64,000 nucleotides of DNA from the NCBI GenBank assembly GCA_963811595.1, contig CAWERW010000012.1, positions 62,001 to 126,000 of the forward strand, read 5' to 3'. Each line of letters starts with the position of its first letter. Position 1 is the stretch's first letter. The notes under the pieces are model-generated. The model was not told where the DNA came from and searched no databases. It worked only from the letters and a program-made list of their open reading frames with translations. This document shows, in pieces, positions 9,676 through 17,700 of the stretch. This DNA comes from DASQFQ01 sp963811595. GTDB lineage: Bacteria > Actinomycetota > Thermoleophilia > Solirubrobacterales > Solirubrobacteraceae. The position numbers and the translations under genes were made by a program.

Positions 9676-10869
9676 ATGCGGTTCTTCGAGTTCGAATCGC
9701 GCCGGATCGTCGCCGGCGCGGGCATTCCTGTGTCGGGTCATGGATTCGCCAGAACACCCGACGAGGCCAGGAAGATCGCTGAAGAGCTCGGCGGCCCGAC
9801 GGTCATCAAGTCGCAGGTTCTGACCGGCGGCCGGATGAAGGCCGGCGGGGTCAAGTTCGCCGACACACCGGAGGAAGCGGAGAGTCATGCCGCGGACATC
9901 CTCCAGTTGGAGATCAACGGTCACATGCCCCGCGGCGTGCTCGTGGACTCCCGCGTCGACGTCGCCCAGGAGTACTACGCCGGGGTCACCTGGGACGGGA
10001 CGCGCAAGCGCCCGGTCCTGATCTTCAGCGACATGGGCGGCATCGACATCGAGGAGGTCGCCGAGACCCATCCCGACCACGTCGGCCGCGCCCACTTCTC
10101 GACGCTGCGGCCGTTCAGCGACTACGAGGCGAAGCAGGTCATCGCCTCCGTCGGCGTCACCGGCCGCGCGCTGACGCGCCTGACGCCGATCCTCGCCCGG
10201 CTCGCGCGGCTGTTCACCGAGTACGACATGACGCTGGCCGAGATCAACCCGCTCGCGCAGCTCTCCGACGGCACGTTCGTCGCCGTCGACGCCCACATGG
10301 ACATGGAGAACGAGGCGCGCCCGCGCCAGAAGGCGATCCTGACCGAGCTCGGCGTCGGCGACGAGGAGACCCGCCAGGCCCGCGAGGCGACCGAGTTCGA
10401 GCTCGCCGGCGAGGCCGTCGACCAGCAGGACCACCGCGGCGTCGCGGGCAACGTGACGGAGTTCGACGGCGACCTCGGGCTCGTGATCGGCGCCGGCGGC
10501 GGCTCGCTGACGCTGTTCGACGCGGTCCGCGCGCACGGCGGCAAGCCCGCCAACTACTGCGAGATCGGCGGCAACCCGTCGGTGGCGAAGGCGTGCGGCC
10601 TGGCCAAGCTCGTGCTGCAGAAGCCGGGCGTCGACAAGATCGCGGTGATGATGTCGATCGTCTCCAACACCCGGGTCGACATCGTCGCCCGCGGCGTCAT
10701 CAAGGCCTGCGTGGAGCTCGGCTACGACCCGGCGGAGAAGATCTCGATCTTCCGCATCCCGGGCGCGTGGGAGGAAGAGGGCTTCAAGATCCTCGAGAAG
10801 TACGGCGTGCGCTACGCGGACCGCTCCGTGTCGCTCAACGAGGCGGCGCGGATGGCGGTGGCGGGATGA
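9676..10869 (+). CDS. ADP-forming CoA ligase, beta (ATP-grasp) subunit, SucC/MtkA-like
   Basis: A 397-residue ATP-grasp plus ligase-CoA protein of the succinyl-CoA/malate-CoA ligase beta family. The N-terminal ATP-grasp contains GGPTVIKSQVLTGGRMKAGG. The metal/substrate segment reads AEINPLAQLSDGTFVAVDAH, and the C-terminal Rossmann-like half has VIGAGGGSLTLFDAV and CEIGGNPS. It pairs with the alpha subunit, whose ATG overlaps its stop. The reaction is acid + CoA + ATP to acyl-CoA + ADP + Pi. The sequence differs from ordinary SucC, and its proximity to a malyl-CoA lyase-like gene points to malate or another dicarboxylate. Succinate remains possible. A TACGGT box lies 10 bases before the ATG. 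Confidence 0.8.
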   Translation: MRFFEFESRRIVAGAGIPVSGHGFARTPDEARKIAEELGGPTVIKSQVLTGGRMKAGGVKFADTPEEAESHAADILQLEINGHMPRGVLVDSRVDVAQEYYAGVTWDGTRKRPVLIFSDMGGIDIEEVAETHPDHVGRAHFSTLRPFSDYEAKQVIASVGVTGRALTRLTPILARLARLFTEYDMTLAEINPLAQLSDGTFVAVDAHMDMENEARPRQKAILTELGVGDEETRQAREATEFELAGEAVDQQDHRGVAGNVTEFDGDLGLVIGAGGGSLTLFDAVRAHGGKPANYCEIGGNPSVAKACGLAKLVLQKPGVDKIAVMMSIVSNTRVDIVARGVIKACVELGYDPAEKISIFRIPGAWEEEGFKILEKYGVRYADRSVSLNEAARMAVAG

Positions 10870-11783
10870 GCATCCTCGTCGACGCGTCGACCACCTTCAT
10901 CGTCCAGGGCATCACCGGCCGCGAGGCGGTCAACCTGACGCGCGAGTGCCTCGACTACGGCGCGGGCGCCCGCATCGTGGGCGGCGTCACGCCCGGCCGG
11001 CTCGGCCGCGAGGTGCACGGCGTGCCGGTGTTCGACACCGTCGCGCAGGCGGTCGAGGCGCACGGCGGGCCGATCGACGGCTCGGTCGTGACCGTGCCGC
11101 CCGCGTTCACGAAGGACGCCGTGATCGAGGCGATCGCCAACGGCGTCAAGCTCGTCGTGATCGTCACCGAGCGGATCCCGCGCGGCGACGTCGCCCAGAT
11201 GGTCGAGTTCGCCGACGAGCACGGCGCGCGCATCATCGGGCCGAACTGCCTCGGGATCATCGTCCCCGACGTCATCAAGATGGGCGGCATCGGCGGGCCC
11301 GCGAAGGACGCGGCGAAGTCCTACAGCCCCGGCCCTGTGGGCGTGATCTCGCGCTCGGGCGGCATGACGACCGAGATGTCCTCGACCCTCAGCGCGGCCG
11401 GCCTCGGCCAGTCGACCGCGGTCTCGATCGGCGGCGACGCGATCATCGGCCAGACCTACGCCGAGCTGATGCCGCTGTTCGAGGCCGACGAGCAGACGCA
11501 GGCGATCGTCATCTACACCGAGCCGGGCGGCCGCATGGAGGCCCAGCTCTCCGAGTGGGTGACCGCGAACAACTCGCGGCTGCCGGTGATCGCGTTCATG
11601 GCCGGGCGCTTCATGGACGAGATGCCGGGCATGTCCTTCGGCCACGCGGGCACGATCGTCGAGGGCAAGGAGGACACGGCCACGGAGAAGATCGCCCGGC
11701 TCGCCGCCGCGGGGATCGTCGTGGCCGAGCGGATCGAGGACATCCCCGGGCTGGTCCGCGAGCGGATCGGAGCGGCCGTCTAG
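10866..11783 (+). CDS. ADP-forming CoA ligase, alpha subunit, SucD/MtkB-like
   Basis: A 305-residue alpha subunit. The N-terminal CoA-binding Rossmann domain has VQGITGREAVNLTRE and GGVTPGR. The middle has IGPNCLGIIVP, and the C-terminal domain contains SFGHAGTIVEG (about residue 258-268), where the His is the phosphohistidine of the family. It forms a heterodimer or heterotetramer with the preceding ATP-grasp subunit; the genes overlap by 4 nt (ATGA), so synthesis is coupled. Length and motifs are complete. Which acid it activates cannot be read from the sequence; the locus favours malate, citramalate or succinate. Confidence 0.85.
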   Translation: MSILVDASTTFIVQGITGREAVNLTRECLDYGAGARIVGGVTPGRLGREVHGVPVFDTVAQAVEAHGGPIDGSVVTVPPAFTKDAVIEAIANGVKLVVIVTERIPRGDVAQMVEFADEHGARIIGPNCLGIIVPDVIKMGGIGGPAKDAAKSYSPGPVGVISRSGGMTTEMSSTLSAAGLGQSTAVSIGGDAIIGQTYAELMPLFEADEQTQAIVIYTEPGGRMEAQLSEWVTANNSRLPVIAFMAGRFMDEMPGMSFGHAGTIVEGKEDTATEKIARLAAAGIVVAERIEDIPGLVRERIGAAV

Positions 11784-12016
11784 TGGCGCTCTTCATCGAC
11801 GTCGAGGTCTCGCCGGAGGCCGCCGCGGACAAGGCGGTCGCGGCCAAGCTCGCCGAGGTCTGCCCGGTCGACATCTTCGCCGTCGACGCGGCCGGCGCGC
11901 TCGAGATCGTCGAGGGCAACCTCGACGAGTGCGTGCTCTGCCGCCTGTGCATCGACGCGTCGCCGCAGGGCAGCGTGACGGTGCGCAAGCTCTACGACGA
12001 CGGCGCGACGCTCTAG
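11783..12016 (+). CDS. Small ferredoxin-like protein with one [4Fe-4S] site
   Basis: A 77-residue protein with a CP near residue 28 and a CxxCxxC (ECVLCRLC) near residues 51-57, the four Cys expected for one [4Fe-4S] cluster, arranged as in FixX-type ferredoxins. The second cluster motif of bacterial 2[4Fe-4S] ferredoxins is absent. The GTG start shares its first base with the TAG of the CoA-ligase alpha gene, so it belongs to that operon. A redox partner in an operon of CoA ligases is unexpected; it might serve a 2-oxoacid:ferredoxin oxidoreductase or an acyl-CoA reductase encoded elsewhere. Confidence 0.7.
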   Translation: MALFIDVEVSPEAAADKAVAAKLAEVCPVDIFAVDAAGALEIVEGNLDECVLCRLCIDASPQGSVTVRKLYDDGATL

Positions 12017-12048
12017 CGCTCGAGCGCCCGATCTGCGAGCGTCGGGCC

Positions 12049-12909
12049 ATGCGGAGACGCGTCGCGGGCCTCGCCGCCCTCGCTCTGCTCGCGCCGGCCG
12101 GCGACGCCGCCGCGCGCCCGCCGGTGGGCGGCGGGCACTACCAGGGGCGCGCCGTCTTCCTCGTCGTCGTCGACGACGGGCGCTCCCTGTCGCCGCAATC
12201 GATCGTGAACGCGCCGTGCGACGACCCGGAGACGCCCACGGTGTACAGCGGACAGGCGCCGCGCGGCACCTCCGTGCGTGCCGACGGCTCGTTCCGCTGG
12301 CGGACCGCCTTCCAGGTCGTCGAGGGGCGCTTCGCGGCGGACGGCCGGACCGTGGAGGGCACGAGCCGCTACCTCGGCCGGGCGCGCGACGACTGCACCT
12401 CCGAGCCCACCACGTTCTCCGGCAGCCTCGTGCGGCGCGCCGCGCCCGAGGGCAGGTGCGAGCCGCTGTCCAAGGGACGGCTGGTGGTGTCGGTCTACGT
12501 CCGGAGCACGGGCTGCACGCGCGCGACCCGCGTGGTGGACGCCTGGCGGCTGGACCGCGACTGCGTGACGACGGCGCTCGAGCTGCGGCCATGCCGCACG
12601 GCCGGGCGGCGCTGCACGCCGGTGTCCGGCGGGCGCCTGGAGGGTCTCGCCGGCGTGGCGTGCTCCGCGGGGCGCTCGAGGATCGAGCTCGTCATCCGCG
12701 AGTCCTGCGGCCAGCTCGACTTCAGCGTGGCGCTGACGGCGATCAACGTGCGCTGCGCCGCCGCGCGGGCGGTCGGGCGGCAGTGGCAGCGCCGGCGCGC
12801 CGCGGCGGGCTGGAGCTGCCGGCAGTCCGGGAAGGTGCGCGAGCTCTGGAGCTGCCGCAACGGGCACCGCGCCGTCGAGATCGACCCGAGGATCGTCATC
12901 GAGTCCTAG
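12049..12909 (+). CDS. Secreted Cys-rich protein of unknown function
   Basis: A 286-residue exported protein starting at ATG 12049 (MRRRVAGLAALALLAPAGDAAA signal peptide). The first half (about 25-125) resembles a beta-barrel-like fold with paired Cys (APCDD, DDCTSE). The second half has many Cys (GRCEP, TGCTR, DRDCVTT, RPCRTAGRRC, VACSAG, ESCGQL, VRCAA, WSCRQ, WSCRNG), so several disulfides are likely. I do not recognise a family. Its stop codon lies inside the -10 box of the next gene. Confidence 0.7.
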   Translation: MRRRVAGLAALALLAPAGDAAARPPVGGGHYQGRAVFLVVVDDGRSLSPQSIVNAPCDDPETPTVYSGQAPRGTSVRADGSFRWRTAFQVVEGRFAADGRTVEGTSRYLGRARDDCTSEPTTFSGSLVRRAAPEGRCEPLSKGRLVVSVYVRSTGCTRATRVVDAWRLDRDCVTTALELRPCRTAGRRCTPVSGGRLEGLAGVACSAGRSRIELVIRESCGQLDFSVALTAINVRCAAARAVGRQWQRRRAAAGWSCRQSGKVRELWSCRNGHRAVEIDPRIVIES

Positions 12910-12918
12910 CCTTGGGGC
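12907..12918 (+). promoter_or_regulatory. Leaderless -10 element of the Fpg-type glycosylase gene
   Basis: TAGCCT (12907-12912) is 6 bases before the ATG. The TAG stop of the upstream gene is part of the box. Confidence 0.5.
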
Positions 12919-13671
12919 ATGCCCGAGCTCCCCGAGGCCGAACGCGCGCGCCAGCAGATCGAGCGCGTGCTCGGGCGCGAGATCGTCGCGGTCGACGATC
13001 GCGACACCTACGTCTGCCGCCCCCACGCGCCCGGCGAGATCGCCGCCGCGCTGACCGGGCGCCGGCTCACGAAGGCGCACCGCCGCGGCAAGTTCCTGTG
13101 GGTCGAGACCGACGACGGCGGGCCCGACCTCGGGCTGCACCTCGGCATGGCGGGCCGGATCGCGGTCGACGAGGAGGAGGCGCCGCGGCGCTGGGACCGC
13201 TTCGCGCTCGACTTCGCCGACGGCGGCCGGATGGCGCTGCGCGACAAGCGCCGGCTCGGCCGCGCGGTGATCGAGCCGGACTTCTCGCACGTCGGGCCCG
13301 ACGCCGCCGAGGTCGGCCGCGACGTCTTCCGCGACCGCGTCGGGCGCGGCTCGATCGCGCTCAAGGCGCGCCTGCTCGACCAGAGCACGATCGCCGGGGT
13401 CGGCAACCTGCTCGCCGACGAGACGCTGTGGCGCGCCCGCCTCTCCCCCCGCCGCGTCGCCGGCGAGCTCTCCACCGAGGAGCTCGACCTCCTGCGCCGC
13501 GAGCTGCGCGCCGCCACCCGCGACGCGATCCGCAACGGCGGCGTCCACACGGGGCGCTTCATGCCGTCGCGCGGGAAGGGCGGCGCGTGCCCGCGCTGCG
13601 GGACGTCGCTGGCGCGCGACACGATCGGCGGCCGGACCACGTACTGGTGCCCGGCCTGTCAGCCGGACTGA
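12919..13671 (+). CDS. mutM: Formamidopyrimidine-DNA glycosylase / endonuclease VIII family protein
   Basis: A 250-residue Fpg/Nei DNA glycosylase and AP lyase that excises oxidised bases. The protein opens MPELPEA, giving the catalytic N-terminal Pro and Glu after Met removal. A conserved Lys is in KAHRRGKFLWV, the helix-two-turn-helix is in LDQSTIAGVGNLLADETLW, and the C-terminal zinc finger is CPRCGTSLARD ... YWCPACQ. The length is slightly below the usual 270. It probably acts on 8-oxoguanine or formamidopyrimidine, but Nei-like specificity cannot be excluded. It is a monocistronic, apparently leaderless gene. Confidence 0.9.
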   Translation: MPELPEAERARQQIERVLGREIVAVDDRDTYVCRPHAPGEIAAALTGRRLTKAHRRGKFLWVETDDGGPDLGLHLGMAGRIAVDEEEAPRRWDRFALDFADGGRMALRDKRRLGRAVIEPDFSHVGPDAAEVGRDVFRDRVGRGSIALKARLLDQSTIAGVGNLLADETLWRARLSPRRVAGELSTEELDLLRRELRAATRDAIRNGGVHTGRFMPSRGKGGACPRCGTSLARDTIGGRTTYWCPACQPD

Positions 13672-13675
13672 GGCG

Positions 13676-14209
13676 TCACCACACGTCGCCGTCGCGCCAG
13701 TCGCAGATGAGCTCGCCGTCGAGGTCGAGCGGCGCGGCGCCCGGCAGCACGTAGACCCCGCCCTGCTCGTCCGGCGTCGCCACGACGCCGGCCGGCGTCA
13801 GGGCCGACAGCGGGCCGCGCCACGGCACCCAGCCGCGCCCGGCGTAGAGCGCCGCCGCCTCGTCGGTCGCGGCGAGCGCGCCGAGGTCGTAGGCGCCGCG
13901 CGCCACGCGCTCGAGCGCCTCCATCAGCGCGCCGGCGATCCCCAGCCGCCGCCGGTCCGCGCGCACGCCGACGCCCTCGACGTAGCCGGCCCGCAGCGCG
14001 CGGCCGCCGTGCACGAGCCGGCGCTGGACCACCGAGCCGTGCCCGACCAGCGCGTCGCCGTCCCAGGCGAGCGCGTGCACCCCGCCGAGGCTGTGCTCCC
14101 AGTCCTCCGGCGCGAACCCGCCCGGGAAGACGTCGCGCAGCAGCGCGTGCGCGGCATCGAGCACCGCGGCGTCAATGTCGGCGGTGTGGGCGGTGCGAAC
14201 CGTGATCAC
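13676..14209 (-). CDS. aac(2'): Aminoglycoside 2'-N-acetyltransferase, AAC(2')-I family
   Basis: A 177-residue GNAT enzyme that closely follows the mycobacterial AAC(2')-Ic pattern from end to end: EDWEHSLGGVHAL, VVQRRLVHGGRALRAGYVEG, VRADRRRLGIAGALM (acetyl-CoA loop), RGAYDLGALAATDEA, YAGRGWVPWRGP and the C-terminal ELICDWRDGDVW. It transfers acetyl from acetyl-CoA to the 2'-amino group of aminoglycosides; in mycobacteria a housekeeping role is also discussed. GTG 14209 is preferred to the ATG at 14230, because it starts right at the conserved TVRTAHTADID and avoids overlapping the divergent gene. It is chromosomal with no mobile element nearby, so intrinsic. Confidence 0.88.
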   Translation of the reverse strand: MITVRTAHTADIDAAVLDAAHALLRDVFPGGFAPEDWEHSLGGVHALAWDGDALVGHGSVVQRRLVHGGRALRAGYVEGVGVRADRRRLGIAGALMEALERVARGAYDLGALAATDEAAALYAGRGWVPWRGPLSALTPAGVVATPDEQGGVYVLPGAAPLDLDGELICDWRDGDVW

Positions 14210-14228
14210 GGGCAATAGCCTGACGAAC
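14210..14228. promoter_or_regulatory. Bidirectional overlapping -10 box between aac(2') and the divergent gene
   Basis: TAGCCTG (14216-14222) reads TAGCCT on the plus strand, 7 bases before ATG 14229, and CAGGCT on the minus strand, 7 bases before GTG 14209. The two start codons are only 19 bases apart, so the promoters must compete or share polymerase contacts. Confidence 0.5.
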
Positions 14229-14682
14229 ATGGCCTACTCCACCGCCGAGGCGCAGCAGAACATGCTCGACGACCTCGCGCTCGCGATCGACGAAGTCGGA
14301 ATCGCGCTGACGACGCTCGGCGAGGCCTACGAGGCGCTCGACGAGGCGAGCGCCGACCGGCTCGAGGCGGAGCTCTTCCGCCCGGTCCAGGTCCTCTACG
14401 CCCGCATGCAACGCACCCACACCGGCTTCGCCGAGCGCCACGGTCTTCCCACGCGCACCTTCGCCCCCGGCAGCCGCCCCGCCCGCGGCGCGCGCGAGCA
14501 GCTCGACAGCGCGGTCGAGGCGGTCGAGGAGGCCAACCAGCTCCTCGTGGAGATCCAGGACTCGATGATGCCGGTCGAGGTCGGCGACGCCGAGCTGCGC
14601 GCCGGCCTCGCGCAGGCGCGCGAGCTCGTCGGCCCGCTGCCCGGACCGCGCCCGCGAGATCACGCGCGTGCTCGGCCGCTAG
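14229..14682 (+). CDS. Small helical protein of unknown function, apparent 3' frameshift
   Basis: It is predicted to be almost entirely alpha-helical (MAYSTAEAQQNMLDDLALAI ... LTTLGEAYEALDEASADRLE ... EQLDSAVEAVEEANQLLVEI). The frame holds to about residue 137 (AQARELVG), after which the original frame turns into Arg/Pro-rich noise. Removing one C from the CCC near 14637-14640 gives LPDRAREITRVLGR and a TAG at 14680-14682, a 151-residue product. No homologous family is recognised; four-helix coiled-coil packing is plausible. The gene is leaderless and divergent from aac(2'). Confidence 0.6.
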
Positions 14683-14743
14683 CCCTCCGACCAGGAATCT
14701 GCACATCGGCCCAGCGCGCAGGTAGGGTCGCTGCGAGGCGAGC

Positions 14744-17700
14744 TTGCCCATCCGCTATCCAGGGATCGGACGTCGGAGCCGCGCGTGGGCGTGTACCGCG
14801 CTCGCGGCGCTCGCCGTGCTCGCCGCCGCCGCGCCCGCCCAGGCGACGATCTACGCAGTGGCGCCCGCCGACTTCGAAGGCCCGGAGGACTCATTCACGA
14901 CGATGGACTCCTTGTGGGTCATCGGGACCTCCAACCCCGTCGAGGGCGCCGCGCAGGTGTGCGTGGTCGAGGCGTCGGTCACGTCCGGCAACTGCAGCGA
15001 GATCGCGTTCTGGGGCAGCCCGAACGTGATCTCGTTCATGGGGACCTACCACCAGCCGATCGAGGCGCCCGCGCTCCCGGTCGGCACCTACCGGATCCTC
15101 GCCGACAACGACGACGACCCGTTCGACGACAACCAGGGCGACATCGTCAGCCAGCCCTTCACCGTTTCGCCTTGCACCGGCGACGCCTGCAACATCGAGG
15201 TCGGCCTGGGCGTGGTGCAGGAATGGAAGGCCACGGCGGCCGGGGCCCGCCACGGCGCGGAGTACTACTGCAGCTCCGCGATCGCCTACAGGATCGGGGG
15301 GCTCCTCTCCGGCGGCAGCGGCACGCTGAGCAGCGGCCAGCGCGAGATGATCCTCGCCGACATCAAGGGCGACGATGAGGACCTCGAGCTCAAGAAGCCC
15401 ACCTCTTCGCGGCGCCAGGCGATCGGCTTCCTCAGAAAGGTCGCGTGCGGGACCTACCTGATGTACGACGACATCGTCAAGGACCCGCCCGACCCCGACT
15501 ACAAGCACGTCACCGAAGCCGATCCGGACAACCACTTCTTCCAGCTGACGGCGTTCGCCGAGGTCAACACCGCGGCCGCGACGTTCGAGGACGTCCGCGC
15601 CAACGGCGTCGCGCACCGGGTCGGGTTCGAGCGCCACCAGGGCGCCGTCGAGGCCGACGACGAGGGCTGGGCGGCGTTCCACGCCGGCCGCCTCGGCGAG
15701 CAAGCGCTCGTGACCCAGCACCGCATGCGCCGGCTGGGCCGTGAGCTCCGAGCGGCGGCGCCCAAGCTCGAGGACCCGGCGATCGACGCCGCCACCCCGG
15801 AGGACCTCGACAAGGTCGCGGACGTGCGCGAGCGCGTCCGCACGAGCGGCTTCAGGCCCGGCGAGCTCGCACAGCTCGACGCGCTCGGCCTGAGCGACGC
15901 CGACGTCGCCGAGCTGCGCGCTCAGCTCGGCGCTCCGCTCCCCGACGTGATCCCGACCGAGCCCGACGACGCGCTGCTCGCCGCTGCCGACGAGATCGAT
16001 AAGGCGACCTGCATCGACGACGGCGACCTCTGCGGGTTCGACGCGATGGCGCGCACCGCGAGCGCGGTCGGCGCCGACACCGCGACGCCACCGACGATCG
16101 GCGTCGGCGACGTCGCGATCCGCGAGGGCGACCACGGGATCAACCACGCGCGCGTCGCGATCACGCTGTCGCACCCCTCGCTGCACGGCGTCCATGGGAA
16201 CTGGAGCCTCGACGAGGGCGACACCGCCGAGGACGAGCTGACCGGCCTCCACGGGGCGATGGGCGGCGTGTGGGGACTGCCCGAGGAGCGCACGAGAACG
16301 CACGCGACGGTGATCGTCGACAACGACACGGCCGAGGAGGCGGACGAGACGGCCCACTTCACGGTCACGATGAGCGGCGGCAACACCTCGGAGCCCGCCG
16401 CCGTCACCGTGCTCGACGACGACGGCGCCGGCGACCCGCCGAAGCCCGTCCGCGGCGCGCGCGGCATGCTCGCGTGGATCAGCCCGCGGCCGCTGGGTCC
16501 GACGCTGATGATGGCCGAGCCCGACGGGACGAACGTCACCGAGGTCGACACGCGCGCGGCCTACGGCAAGCACCAGGTCGTCGACTGGTCGCCGGACGGG
16601 CGGCTGCTACTGATCCAGTACGTCCCGAGCGACCTGTCCGACCAGGGCGCCAACGGCCAGCGGCTCTCGACGGTGCGGATCGGCGAGGACGGCAGCGTGC
16701 TGGGCGCGCCCGTCGAGCTGACGCCGAAGATCCCACTGGTCGGCGCGTCGCGCTTCTCGCCCGACTCGGCGCAAGTCCTGACGAGCCGGTTCGACGGCGG
16801 CGGCGGGTGGAACCTGGCCGTCCAGGACGTCAATCGCGACGGGACCCCGGCCGGCGCGCTGCGCCGCCTCGACGTCGGCACCGGCCTGGCGGGCTGGTAC
16901 TCGACCGGCGGCGATTGGTCCCCGAGCGGCGATCGCATCGTGTTCGGCGGCTGCGAGCCCGGCTCGTCGGCGGACTGCGGGACGTTCACGGTCGGGCTCG
17001 ACGCGGATCGAGAGGTCGTCGGCACGCCGGCGCCGCTGCGCCTCCGGACCGACCCGAACGACGTCTGGGTCACCCACCCGACCTGGTCCCCCGACGGCCG
17101 CTTCGTCGCCGACCTCGCCGGCCCGATGAGCGCGCCGCTGCTCCAGCGCACTCCGGTGACCGCCGCGGGGGTGACGAGCGGCCCGCCGCTGGCCGTCTCC
17201 GGCTCCGGCGCAGGCGGCGGCATGTGGGCTTCGGCCGGGGACTGGGCCCCGGATTCGGGCGGCATTGCCTTCGCCACGGCGCGCGACCCGCTCACGGGCG
17301 AGCCCGGCAACCAAACCCCGGTGGTTAGGTCTCTCGACGCCGACGGCGAACCGGTCGGCGCGCTCCAGGAGCTGCAGCCCCACGGCTGGCCCAGCGGCTC
17401 GATCGCCTGGGCGCGGCTGCCCGACGAGACGCCGCCGGCTACGACGGCGGAGGTCACCCCGGAGGCCAACGCCGCCGGCTGGCACCGCGAGGACGTGACG
17501 GTGCGCCTGACCGCGGACGACCCCGGCCTCGGGAGCGTGGACCACATCGCGTACTCCGTCGGCGGCGCGGCAGCGCGGGTCGACGTGGACGGCGACCAGG
17601 CGACGGTCGCGGTGACCGGCGAGGGCACGCGGGTGCTGCGCTACCGCGCGTACGACGTGCGCGGCAACGCCGAGCCCGAGCGGACGCTGACGCTCCGGAT

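Noticed and set aside
9685..9705. A GTTCGAATC stretch resembling a tRNA T-arm
   Set aside because: It lies inside the ligase beta gene and no acceptor, D or anticodon arm surrounds it.
9676..11783. Calling the CoA ligase pair the TCA-cycle succinyl-CoA synthetase (sucCD)
   Set aside because: Possible but not supported: the beta subunit departs from ordinary SucC and the neighbours are a malyl-CoA lyase-like gene and a ferredoxin.
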